64,000 nt of DNA from Tenggerimyces flavus. GTDB lineage: Bacteria; Actinomycetota; Actinomycetes; Propionibacteriales; Actinopolymorphaceae. The notes below the pieces were generated by a model. That model did no database searches and was not told where the DNA came from. It was given only the letters and a program-made list of their open reading frames with translations. Position 1 is the first letter of the stretch; every line of letters starts with the position of its first letter. Position numbers and translations under genes: made by a program. Shown here one piece after another: positions 44,053-53,187 of the stretch. The stretch covers positions 3,038,001 to 3,102,000 of the forward strand of contig NZ_JAFBCM010000001.1 of NCBI RefSeq assembly GCF_016907715.1. The letters run 5' to 3'.

Positions 44053-44100
44053 TGTGGCTCCGGCCGACCCGGCCGGTGGGAGAGCAAGGGCGAGATCGTC

Positions 44101-47100
44101 ATGACTGTCACCGCGGGCAGTGTCACCGGCACGAACGGCAAGTGGGACGACGCCAAAGAGGCCCTGATCGTCGACGCGGCCAAGGTCGCCGAGCACAGTC
44201 GCTCCGCCGGGGCCTTGTCCGTCGATCGTGTCAAGGCGCTCTTGCAGGCCTACTACCGGCACGTCCCCGCCGAGGACATCGTGCGGCGCGACCCGGTCGA
44301 CATCTACGGTGCCGCCCGCAGCCACTTCCGCCTCGCCCTCGAACGTCCGCAGGGCACCGCGTCGGTGCACGTCTTCACCCCCACGGTCGAGGAGCACGGC
44401 TGGTCCTGCAGCCACACCGTCGTCGAGGTCGTCACCGACGACATGCCGTTCCTCGTCGACTCGGTGACGATGGAGCTCTCCCGCGAGGGCCGCGGCATCC
44501 ACCTCGTCGTCCACCCGCAGGTCGTCGTACGGCGCGACGTCACCGGCAAGCTGCTCGACGTTCTGGACGGCACCGACGCGACCGCGCACGACGCGTTCCG
44601 CGAGTCCTGGATCCACGTCGAGATCGACCGCGAGTCCGAGACGGTCGAGCTGGAACGCGTCGAGGCCGCGCTCACCCGCATCCTCCGCGACGTCCGCGAG
44701 TCCGTCGAGGACTGGCCGAAGATGGAGCACCGCGCCCGCGACATCGTCGCCGAGCTCGGTGACAACCCGCCGGCCGAGATCCCGCCGGACGAGATCGTCG
44801 AGGCCCGCGAGCTGCTCGACTGGCTGGCCGGCGACCAGTTCACGTTCGTCGGCTATCGCGAGTACACGCTCGAACGGCACGACGACGCCGACGTGCTGCG
44901 CGCCGTCCCCGGTACGGGCCTCGGCATCCTGCGCTCCGACCCCGACCAGAGCGTCTCCGGCTCGTTCAGCCAGCTGCCGCCCGAGGTTCGAGCCAGGGCG
45001 CGCGAACGCAAGCTGCTGATCCTCACCAAGGCCAACTCCCGCTCCACCGTGCACCGCCCCGCGTACCTCGACTACGTGGGCATCAAGACGTTCGACGAGA
45101 ACGGCGAGGTCACCGGTGAGCGCCGGTTCCTCGGGCTGTTCACCTCCGTCGCGTACACCGAGAGCTTCCAGCGCATCCCGGTGCTCCGGCGCAAGGCGTT
45201 CGAGGTCATCGCGCGGTCCGGGTTCACGCCGGACTCGCACTCGGGCAAGGCCCTGCTGGACATCCTCGAGACCTACCCGCGCGACGAGTTGTTCCAGGTC
45301 TCCGCCGACGAGCTGCTGCCGACGGCGCTCGCCGTTCTGCATCTGCAGGAACGCCGGCAGCTCCGGCTCTTCGTGCGACGCGACGACTACGCGCGCTACC
45401 TCTCCTGCCTGGTCTATCTGCCGAGGGACCGGTTCTCCACCCAGGTCCGGTTGAAGATCCAGGACATCCTGATGGAGGCGTTCGGCGGCGAGAGCATCGA
45501 CTTCGCGCTGCGGTTCTCCGAGTCCGTCCTCGCACGGCTGCACTTCGTCGTACGCCTCCCCAAGGGCACCAGCGTGCCCGACGTTGATGTCGCCGAGCTC
45601 GAGCTGAAGCTCGTGTCGACGACGCGCTCCTGGTCCGACGACTTCCACGACGCGGTCGTCGAGCAGGTCGGCGAGTCCAACTCCGCGCGGCTCATGCACA
45701 AGTACGACGACGCGTTCCCGCCGGCGTACCAGGACGACTTCCCCGCGCGTACGGCCGTCGCCGACCTGCGCCGGATCGAGGACCTGCCCAAGGACAACGG
45801 GCTCGCGCTCTCGCTGTACGAGCCGATCGACGCGGCGCCGAACGAGCGCCGGTTCAAGATCTACCGGACCGGCTCGGGCCTGTCGCTGTCCGCGGTGCTG
45901 CCCGTCCTCTCGCGGTTCGGCGTCGACGTGACCGACGAGCGGCCGTACGCGATCGAGACCAAGGACGGCGTGCAGGCCTGGATCTACGACTTCGGACTCG
46001 TCTACCGCGGCGGCCCCGGCGCCGCGGCCAGCGCGATCCGCGAGCTCATGCAGGACGCGTTCGCCGCGGTCTGGGGTGGGCTGGCGGAGAACGACGGCTT
46101 CAACGCGCTCGTGCTCCGCGCCGGCCAGACCTGGCGTCAGGCGACGATCCTGCGCGCGTACGCGAAGTACATGCGGCAGACCGGTTCGACGTTCAGCCAG
46201 AGCTACATCGAGGACACGTTGACCGCGAACGTGGACCTGGCGCGGATGCTCGTCGAGCTGTTCGAGACGCGCTTCGACCCGGCCCGCGAGCTCGGCGTGA
46301 AGGCGCGTAAAGCCCAGGTTGACGCCGTGACCGAACGCATCGAGCGGGCGCTCGACGCGGTGCAGAGCCTCGACCAGGACCGCATCATCCGTTCGTTCCT
46401 CAACCTGATGCGCACGACGCTGCGGACGAACTACTTCCAGCGCGACGCCGAGGGCAAGCCCAAGAAGTACGTGTCGTTCAAGTTCGACCCGAAGAAGAAC
46501 CCCGAGCTGCCCGAACCCAAGCCCCGCTTCGAGATCTGGGTCTACTCGCCGCGCGTCGAGGGCGTGCACCTGCGGTTCGGGCCGGTCGCGCGCGGCGGTC
46601 TGCGTTGGTCCGACCGGCGCGAGGACTTCCGGACAGAGGTGCTCGGCCTGGTCAAGGCACAGATGGTGAAGAACTCGGTGATCGTGCCGGTCGGTGCGAA
46701 GGGCGGCTTCTACGCCAAGCGGCTGCCGGACCCGGCGGTCGACCGCGAGGCCTGGCTGGCCGAGGGGATCGCCTGCTACCGCACGTTCATCTCGGGTCTG
46801 CTCGACATCACCGACAACCTGCGCGGCTCGGAGACGATCCCGCCGCTGGACGTCGTACGCCACGACAAGGACGACTCCTACCTCGTCGTCGCCGCGGACA
46901 AGGGCACGGCGACGTTCTCCGACATCGCGAACGACCTGGCGATCTCGTACGGCTTCTGGCTCGGCGACGCGTTCGCGTCCGGCGGGTCGACCGGCTACGA
47001 CCACAAGGGCATGGGCATCACCGCCCGCGGCGCGTGGGAGTCGGTCAAGCGGCACTTCCGCGAGATGGGTCGCGACTGCCAGAACGAGGACTTCACCTGC

Positions 47101-49005
47101 GTCGGCATCGGCGACATGTCCGGCGACGTGTTCGGCAACGGCATGCTGCTGTCGGAGCACACCAAGCTGGTTGCGGCGTTCGACCACCGGCACGTCTTCC
47201 TCGACCCGCAGCCCGACGCGGCCGTCTCGGTCGCCGAACGCCGCCGCCTGTTCCAGCTGCCGCGGTCGAGCTGGGCCGACTACAACGCCGACCTGATCTC
47301 GGCCGGCGGCGGGGTGTTCCCGCGTACGGCGAAGTCGATCCCGATCTCGGCCGAGGTACGCGAGGCGCTGGGCATCTCGCGGTCGTCGGTGACCTCGATG
47401 ACGCCGAACGACCTGATCCACGCGATCCTCTGTGCGCCGGTCGACCTGCTGTGGAACGGCGGCATCGGCACGTACGTGAAGGCGACGACCGAGACGCACG
47501 GCGACGCGGGCGACAAGGCCAACGACGTCGTCCGCATCAACGGCACCGAGCTGCGCGCGAAGTGCGTCGGCGAGGGTGGCAACCTCGGGTTGACGCAGCT
47601 CGGACGGATCGAATACGCCTTGCGTGGTGGGCGCATCAACACCGACTTCATCGACAACACCGCCGGTGTCGACACGTCCGACCACGAGGTCAACATCAAG
47701 ATCCTGCTCGACCGGGTCGTGCACGACGGCGACCTGACCGAGAAGCAGCGCAACGAGATCCTCGCGAGCATGACCGACGAGGTCGGCGAGCTCGTTCTGC
47801 GCAACAACTATGACCAGAACGTCGCGCTGCAGAAGGCGCAAGCCCTGGCGCCGGCGCTGCTGCACGTGCACGCGGAGTGGATCAACCGGCTGGAGAAGGC
47901 GGATCTCCTCGACCGCGAGATCGAGTTCCTGCCCAACCTGCGGCAGCTGCGGGAACGCCAGCAGCAGGGGATCGGCCTCACACCGCCGGAGCTCGCGGTG
48001 CTGATGGCGTACACGAAGATCGTGCTGTCGTCGGAGCTGCTGGAGACGAAGCTGCCGGACGACCCGTACCTGCGGCGCCAGCTCGTCGACTACTTCCCGA
48101 CGCCGATGCGCGAACGCTTCGACGCGCAGATGGACGCGCACCCGTTGCGCCGGGAGATCGTGACGACGGAGGCGGTGAACCAGCTCGTCAACACGGCGGG
48201 GATCACGTTCTACCACCGGCTGTCGCTGGAGACGGGTGCGCCGGCGGAGGAGCTGACGCGCGCGCACGTCGTGGCGCGGAACATCTACGGCGTCGACGAG
48301 GTGTGGGCCGCGGTTGAGGCCCTGGACAACACGATCGACTCGGCCGTGCAGGTGCGGATGCGCTTGGAGGCGCGGACGATCGCCGAACGTGCGGCGCGCT
48401 GGCTGGTGCAGAACAGGCGGCCGCCGATCGACATCGCGTCGACGATCGAGTACTTCGCCTCTGGGTTGTCGACCTTGATGGCGGCGCTGCCTTCGGTGCT
48501 CACTGGGCGGGAGGCCGACCAGCTGGCGAAGCGGCGCGACTCGTTGCTGAAGGGCGGCGTGTCGGAGGAGCTGGCGACGCGGGTCGCGGTGTTCTCGCCT
48601 GCCTATGCGGGGCTGGGTCTCGTGGAGACGGCGCGGCGTACGTCGACCGACGTCGTCGACGTGGCGCGGGCGCACTTCACGCTGGGGGAGCGGCTCGAGG
48701 TGGGCCGGCTGCTGGAGAAGATCCTCTCGCTGCCGCGCGACGACCGGTGGAAGACGACGGCGCGGGCCGCTTTGCGCGACGACCTGCACGCCGTGCACGC
48801 GCAGCTGACGCAGAACGTTCTGGAGGCTTCGCCTCCGGAGGCGACCGCGGCCGAACGCGTGGCGGCGTGGGAGCAGCGCGACGCGACGCTGGTGTCGCGG
48901 ACCCGTTCGACCCTGGCCGAGATCGTCGACGGCGACGTCACCGACCTCGCCCGCCTGTCCGTCGGCCTCCGCGTCGTCCGCCGCCTGCTCCCGACGACGG
49001 CCTAG
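44101..49005 (+). CDS. gdh: NAD-dependent glutamate dehydrogenase, large (180-kDa) type
   Basis: A 1634-residue protein from ATG 44101. It converts glutamate to 2-oxoglutarate and ammonia. The N-terminal ~700 residues carry ACT-like regulatory segments (HTVVEVVTDDMPFLVDSVTM, FVGYREYTLER). The catalytic core (about 720-1250) contains VARGGLRWSDRREDFRTEV, VKAQMVKNSVIVPVGAKGGF, GIGDMSGDVFGNGM, and NGGIGTYVKA. A long helical C-terminal domain follows. The family (Streptomyces, Pseudomonas GdhB) is allosterically controlled. It links with pruA for proline use. The TAG stop coincides with the start of family A copy 4. Confidence 0.97.
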   Translation: MTVTAGSVTGTNGKWDDAKEALIVDAAKVAEHSRSAGALSVDRVKALLQAYYRHVPAEDIVRRDPVDIYGAARSHFRLALERPQGTASVHVFTPTVEEHGWSCSHTVVEVVTDDMPFLVDSVTMELSREGRGIHLVVHPQVVVRRDVTGKLLDVLDGTDATAHDAFRESWIHVEIDRESETVELERVEAALTRILRDVRESVEDWPKMEHRARDIVAELGDNPPAEIPPDEIVEARELLDWLAGDQFTFVGYREYTLERHDDADVLRAVPGTGLGILRSDPDQSVSGSFSQLPPEVRARARERKLLILTKANSRSTVHRPAYLDYVGIKTFDENGEVTGERRFLGLFTSVAYTESFQRIPVLRRKAFEVIARSGFTPDSHSGKALLDILETYPRDELFQVSADELLPTALAVLHLQERRQLRLFVRRDDYARYLSCLVYLPRDRFSTQVRLKIQDILMEAFGGESIDFALRFSESVLARLHFVVRLPKGTSVPDVDVAELELKLVSTTRSWSDDFHDAVVEQVGESNSARLMHKYDDAFPPAYQDDFPARTAVADLRRIEDLPKDNGLALSLYEPIDAAPNERRFKIYRTGSGLSLSAVLPVLSRFGVDVTDERPYAIETKDGVQAWIYDFGLVYRGGPGAAASAIRELMQDAFAAVWGGLAENDGFNALVLRAGQTWRQATILRAYAKYMRQTGSTFSQSYIEDTLTANVDLARMLVELFETRFDPARELGVKARKAQVDAVTERIERALDAVQSLDQDRIIRSFLNLMRTTLRTNYFQRDAEGKPKKYVSFKFDPKKNPELPEPKPRFEIWVYSPRVEGVHLRFGPVARGGLRWSDRREDFRTEVLGLVKAQMVKNSVIVPVGAKGGFYAKRLPDPAVDREAWLAEGIACYRTFISGLLDITDNLRGSETIPPLDVVRHDKDDSYLVVAADKGTATFSDIANDLAISYGFWLGDAFASGGSTGYDHKGMGITARGAWESVKRHFREMGRDCQNEDFTCVGIGDMSGDVFGNGMLLSEHTKLVAAFDHRHVFLDPQPDAAVSVAERRRLFQLPRSSWADYNADLISAGGGVFPRTAKSIPISAEVREALGISRSSVTSMTPNDLIHAILCAPVDLLWNGGIGTYVKATTETHGDAGDKANDVVRINGTELRAKCVGEGGNLGLTQLGRIEYALRGGRINTDFIDNTAGVDTSDHEVNIKILLDRVVHDGDLTEKQRNEILASMTDEVGELVLRNNYDQNVALQKAQALAPALLHVHAEWINRLEKADLLDREIEFLPNLRQLRERQQQGIGLTPPELAVLMAYTKIVLSSELLETKLPDDPYLRRQLVDYFPTPMRERFDAQMDAHPLRREIVTTEAVNQLVNTAGITFYHRLSLETGAPAEELTRAHVVARNIYGVDEVWAAVEALDNTIDSAVQVRMRLEARTIAERAARWLVQNRRPPIDIASTIEYFASGLSTLMAALPSVLTGREADQLAKRRDSLLKGGVSEELATRVAVFSPAYAGLGLVETARRTSTDVVDVARAHFTLGERLEVGRLLEKILSLPRDDRWKTTARAALRDDLHAVHAQLTQNVLEASPPEATAAERVAAWEQRDATLVSRTRSTLAEIVDGDVTDLARLSVGLRVVRRLLPTTA

Positions 49006-49180
49006 TCTCGATCTTTCGTCCGGCCGTTAGTGCGTCCGGTCCGGGCCCGCCCTGGGGCCAATGATCATGTTTACATGATCATTGGCCGCTTTACGTGGGG
49101 TGGACGCCAGGTAGAGGGGCTATTGGCCGGGTAAGGCGACCACGACGCTTCACCTACGGAGCGCCTTCCCCCGAGGCTAG
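49003..49180 (+). repeat. Family A intergenic repeat, copy 4 (internal deletion)
   Basis: Begins at the gdh stop codon (TAGTCTCGATCTTTCG) and ends CCGAGGCTAG. Compared with copies 2 and 3 the middle of the 3' extension is missing after GCGCCTTCCC. The core palindrome GGCCAATGATCATG/CATGATCATTGGCC around TTTA (49057-49088) is perfect. Confidence 0.85.
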
Positions 49181-49255
49181 TCACAACGCCCTATTGCCTT
49201 GGGGCAAGGGGAGGCCGACCCTGCGAGGCAGAACCCTCGACCAGGGGAGGACACC

Positions 49256-49648
49256 GTGACTACGGACATGTCCAAGTCATTCATGAGATATCTCGACACG
49301 GTCATCGAGGGCGGTGACCTCAGGCCGTTCTTCACCGAGGATGTCGAGCTGGTCGTCCACGGGATGCCGGAGATCGTGCGGGGACGCGACGAGGTGGCGA
49401 CGGCCCTCGACGCCATGCACGGCGCGTTCGACGGCGGGCCGGAACCGCGGGCGATTGTCGTCGGTGACCGGAACGCGGCGGCCGAGGCCGTCTGGGTCGG
49501 CACCCACACCGGGACGTTCGCCGGGATCGAGGCGACCGGGCGGCAGGTGCGGGTCCCGTACGCCGTGCTCTACGACCTCACCGAGGACGGGATCTCCTCG
49601 CTGCGCATCCACGGCATCCACGCTGGTCTGATGGAGCAGCTGCGGTAG
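49256..49648 (+). CDS. SnoaL-like (NTF2-fold) protein
   Basis: A 130-residue protein from GTG 49256, with GGGGAGG 5 bases before it. Fold elements: SFMRYLDTVIEGGDLRPFF helix, VELVVHGMPEIVRGRDEVATA, and the C-terminal sheet TGTFAGIEATGRQVRVPYAV to ISSLRIHGIHAG. This is the standard SnoaL/polyketide-cyclase-like pattern. No biosynthetic cluster adjoins it, so substrate is unknown. It lies 75 bp behind family A copy 4 with its own ribosome site. Confidence 0.8.
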   Translation: MTTDMSKSFMRYLDTVIEGGDLRPFFTEDVELVVHGMPEIVRGRDEVATALDAMHGAFDGGPEPRAIVVGDRNAAAEAVWVGTHTGTFAGIEATGRQVRVPYAVLYDLTEDGISSLRIHGIHAGLMEQLR

Positions 49649-49732
49649 CTGAGATATGAACGAACGTGCCCTTCATCCGCATTCGCGGCCTTCGCTAGGC
49701 TTGCCCGCGGCTATGGAAGGGCGTTCCACACA

Positions 49733-52567
49733 ATGTCAAAACGGGGATGGCTGCTGATCGCTGGCGGCATTGTTGTCGTACTCGCGTTGATCGGCGGTGG
49801 CGTGGCGCTGTTCGCGCCGCGCGGCGACGGTGGGCAGCAGGCGGAGGCGGGCATCGTCGTCCACCAGATCGCCGACGCCGGTGAGCAGGACACCTATGAC
49901 GCCGCGGGCGGCGCGATCACCGCGCTGGGCGGTGAGAAGGCCGACACCGTGCTTGTCGAGGGCGCGACCGGGCGCGAGCTCGTTCCCCAAGGCAGCAAGG
50001 TCATGCCGGACCCCGCCACCTGGAAGCGCGCGGGGCGGGTCGCGACGGTCAGTACGACCGTGAGCAACGGGTCCGCCAAGCAGGCGGCCCAGGTCACGCT
50101 GCTCGGCACCGACGACGGGTGGCGCGTCCTCGAAGTCGCGCCCGCCGCCGCGAAGCCGAAGCCGTCGCCACCCAAGCCGGGCCCGACGCTGACGCCGGCC
50201 AAGTGCCCCGGCACCCAGCTCGTGTCGACGGGCAAGCCGGGCGCCGCGCCCGTCCTGCTCGTCCCCGGGCCGGACGGCGTCGCGGGGCTGCAGGCGAGCG
50301 CGGGTACGTCGGGCGTCGCAGCGGTGGCCGCCGACAACACGAGCCTCGCCGCGCGGATCGCCGCGATCCCCGGCGTCGCCGCGTACGTCCTCACCGGCGG
50401 TGACCCCACTCTCTGGGTCGACGACCCGTCCGGCAGCGGTCCGGCGGTCGGCTCGGCGATCGACTGCCTGGCCAAGGCCGCCAAGCGCAAGGTCGCGGTG
50501 GTCGCCGTCTCGACCGGCGGCCTCGCCACCCGCTGGGCGGTGGCCTCTCGCGCCGCCTCCGTGGGCGTGGTCGCGACGATCGGCACGCCGTACGACGGCG
50601 CGTACGCGGTCGACGTGGCCCGTACCCTCCGCGCCGACCGGCCGACGGCGCTGACCGCCGCGAAGCCGGCCGACTCGCGGCGCGACGTCCTCCTGCTCGC
50701 CCAGGCGATGCGCGACCTCGCCGCCTGCTCCAAGGACAACGGCCCGGAGCCGGCGTGCCGGCGCATGGCCGTCCTGACCGCGCTGACCGGGCCGCTCGGC
50801 GACGCGCTGCACCCCTCGTCGGTGCGTGCCTTGCCCGCGTGGCCGAAGGGCGTCGCCGTACTCCAGCTCGCCGCCCGCGCCAAGGTGACCGACGGCAAGC
50901 AGGTCGTCGACCTCGGCGACGGCATCACGACGGTCGACTCCGCGCTCGCCGGCGCCACCCGCAGCACCGTGCACGCCTGCTCGATCAAGGCTCGTGTTGC
51001 AGCTGCGATTCCCTGCTGGCACAGCGATCTCTCGGTACTGACGCAGACGGTCGACGACGCGGTGGGAGCGGTGCGCGCGTTCGCGCATCCGACCACGACC
51101 GCGTACGCCGCGGAGAGCGTCGCCAACGTCGTCGAGAACGGTGTGGTGGTCGCCAAGGCCGGCCACAGCGGCGGGGTGGCGTTCAGCGCGGACGGTCGCT
51201 ACGCGGTCGTCGGCGGGTACGAGAAGCTCACGGTCCTCGACCTCGAGTCCGCGACGAAGAAGTCGGTCGCGTGCTCCGGGTGTGGCGGCGTCGCCGTGGC
51301 CGGGCGGCTGGCGTACACGGTGGCGGGCCGATACACCGCCGCGCAGACGCTGCAGGCGTACGCGCTCCCGTCGTTGCGGAAGGTGTCCAGCGCGCCGGTC
51401 GGTGACTCGCGAACCTACGTCACGCCGTACGGCGCGTTCGGCGACAAGGTCGTGCTGGAACGGCTCGGCGGCAGCGGTGCGCGGAGCACGATCTCCGACC
51501 TGGTCGTGGTCGGGGCGGACGGGGTGCGGGAGAAGCCGTTCCCGCTGTACCGCTCGGGCGGGGCATCGGGAATGTACGTGGACCCGTACTCGCCGCAGGG
51601 CTCGGCTGTGGCGCTGGTGCAGGCGAGCAGCTCGGCTTGCAGTGGGTTCGTCTCGGCTCTGGCGGTGGATCTGACGGCGCGTACGGTCAAGCCGCTCGAC
51701 GGGTCGGCGTATGGGTTGCCGACACCGAAGCAGCTGTCGGCCGGCACGCGGACGGGCATCGACTTCGTGTGGATGACCGACGTCCACCGCGGCGGCGACG
51801 GTCGTGTGTATGCGAGCGCGCGGGCCGGGGCGTGCGACGAGGAGCTCAGCCAGACGCCGGTCATCCCGCCGAGCCTGTGGCGGTTGGACGGTACGAAGTG
51901 GGTGAGCGTGGACGCGGGACCGCTGTCGGCGGAGCGCTCGTTCGGGAAGCTCGGGCGGTTGCGGGTGGGTTCTACGGACTCCGCCCTGACGTGGACGGGG
52001 CCCGCTGCCGCTTCCTTCGAGTCGAAGGTGTCGAGCCTTTCCTCTCCTCCTGGCTTCGCCGTCTTCGCCGACGCGTCGATGGCGCCGCCGTCGGGCAAGA
52101 AGGTCGTGGCGCCGGAGCCGCTGGTCGTACGGCCCGACGGCATCGGGGCGCTCAAGGTCGGCGCGTCCGTCCCGTCGTTGCTGGCGTCTGGCGTCCTGAC
52201 GACGTCGGTGCCCGGCGGCCCGCGGAACTGCGGCCTCTACCTCGGCACTGGCTCGCTGTCCAAGGTGTGGGTGCTGACGCGCGAGGGCGTGACGACGATC
52301 CAGCACCTGGGGATGGACCAGCCGTACTTTCCCACCAACGCTGGCGCCCCGGCGTACCCGAAGCTGTCTGACCTGAAGAAGATCTACGGCTCAGCGCTGA
52401 AGCAGCACCAGGGCAAGCCCGAAACGAAGCCGTCCTGGTACGTGGAGGAGGGCGGCAACATCATTCTCTTCCAGATCGACTACAACGCGCCCGATCAAGT
52501 GAACGGCATCCACATGGGCACGAAGGCCGTGGTCTTCAACGACCAGCTGCTGGGTGGCCTCTGCTGA
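49733..52567 (+). CDS. Large membrane-anchored protein: hydrolase-like and beta-propeller-like regions
   Basis: A 944-residue protein from ATG 49733. One N-terminal membrane segment (about 6-28) is followed by an extracellular NTF2-like stretch and a Pro/Lys linker (about 140-158, AKPKPSPPKPGPTLTP). Residues about 165-400 resemble an alpha/beta-hydrolase: VLLVPGPDGVAG, then VAVVAVSTGGLATRWAV in which Ser takes the nucleophile-elbow place (SxGG rather than GxSxG). Residues about 440-800 contain strand repeats such as VAFSADGRYAVVGGYEKLTVLDLES, typical of a propeller. I do not recognise the family. Confidence 0.6.
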   Translation: MSKRGWLLIAGGIVVVLALIGGGVALFAPRGDGGQQAEAGIVVHQIADAGEQDTYDAAGGAITALGGEKADTVLVEGATGRELVPQGSKVMPDPATWKRAGRVATVSTTVSNGSAKQAAQVTLLGTDDGWRVLEVAPAAAKPKPSPPKPGPTLTPAKCPGTQLVSTGKPGAAPVLLVPGPDGVAGLQASAGTSGVAAVAADNTSLAARIAAIPGVAAYVLTGGDPTLWVDDPSGSGPAVGSAIDCLAKAAKRKVAVVAVSTGGLATRWAVASRAASVGVVATIGTPYDGAYAVDVARTLRADRPTALTAAKPADSRRDVLLLAQAMRDLAACSKDNGPEPACRRMAVLTALTGPLGDALHPSSVRALPAWPKGVAVLQLAARAKVTDGKQVVDLGDGITTVDSALAGATRSTVHACSIKARVAAAIPCWHSDLSVLTQTVDDAVGAVRAFAHPTTTAYAAESVANVVENGVVVAKAGHSGGVAFSADGRYAVVGGYEKLTVLDLESATKKSVACSGCGGVAVAGRLAYTVAGRYTAAQTLQAYALPSLRKVSSAPVGDSRTYVTPYGAFGDKVVLERLGGSGARSTISDLVVVGADGVREKPFPLYRSGGASGMYVDPYSPQGSAVALVQASSSACSGFVSALAVDLTARTVKPLDGSAYGLPTPKQLSAGTRTGIDFVWMTDVHRGGDGRVYASARAGACDEELSQTPVIPPSLWRLDGTKWVSVDAGPLSAERSFGKLGRLRVGSTDSALTWTGPAAASFESKVSSLSSPPGFAVFADASMAPPSGKKVVAPEPLVVRPDGIGALKVGASVPSLLASGVLTTSVPGGPRNCGLYLGTGSLSKVWVLTREGVTTIQHLGMDQPYFPTNAGAPAYPKLSDLKKIYGSALKQHQGKPETKPSWYVEEGGNIILFQIDYNAPDQVNGIHMGTKAVVFNDQLLGGLC

Positions 52568-53165
52568 TCGCGCGCATGACCTCGAGCTCCCCGCGCTCGT
52601 GCCAAGCGAGCCGGCGGAGCAGCTTCACCGCGCTCCAGCCCGTGCTTGCGGCGTCAGGGGGCATCGTGGCGATCGTCGATCGCACGTGCCCGGCTGAGGC
52701 CTCGAGCTCGTCGACGAGGTTCGGGAGCGGTTCGCGGTAGCCGAGGCCGGTAGAGGGCAGGTAGTACCGGCTCTCGGTGTCGACGACGTGCCAGGCGAGC
52801 TGCCTGATCGTCCGCCACCTGGCGTAGGTCGGCAGCTGGCGCTCGGGGTCGTCCCAGTCGAGCACCTCGTCCGAGCAGGCGCGGACCAGCGCGATCGTGT
52901 CAGCCCGGACCTCGGCCAGAATCGCCAACGTGCGCTGACGTCCCGCCTCCGTGCACGGCAACCGATCCCGCGCGAACAACCCCTCGTCACCCTCGATCCG
53001 CTCGGCCACCACCAGCCCTTCACCGACCTGCCGGGTGAGCTCAGCCAGCGCCGCCTCCTCGTCGACTCCCTGTCCGCAGACGCCCCACCAGTCCAGGTCG
53101 AAGGTCCACGCCGCGCTCCCACGGTCGAACGCCATCGCGACGCCGTTCTCCACATAGACCAACAT
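52536..53165 (-). CDS. DinB-like metal protein with HicB-like N-terminal segment
   Basis: A 209-residue protein. Residues 1-60 (VENGVAMAFDRGSAAWTFD, GVCGQGVDEEAALAELTRQV) resemble the HicB antitoxin fold. Residues about 65-209 fit DinB: RADTIALVRACSDEVLDW, first ligand region LAWHVVDTESRYY, and third region LAWHERGELEVM, giving two of the usual metal-binding His. DinB proteins include thiol-dependent transferases. Last gene of a leftward TetR-FMO-DinB operon, 22 bp behind the FMO; its end overlaps the convergent 944-residue gene by 32 bp. Confidence 0.7.
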   Translation of the reverse strand: MLVYVENGVAMAFDRGSAAWTFDLDWWGVCGQGVDEEAALAELTRQVGEGLVVAERIEGDEGLFARDRLPCTEAGRQRTLAILAEVRADTIALVRACSDEVLDWDDPERQLPTYARWRTIRQLAWHVVDTESRYYLPSTGLGYREPLPNLVDELEASAGHVRSTIATMPPDAASTGWSAVKLLRRLAWHERGELEVMRAISRGHPAAGR

Positions 53166-53187
53166 CGCGGATCCTTCCTCGTCGGAG

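Noticed and set aside
43822-48798. A 1658-codon open frame antisense to gdh
   Set aside because: Composition is that of a codon-position shadow (Arg/Val/Asp-rich, no domain) opposite a fully convincing 1634-residue dehydrogenase.
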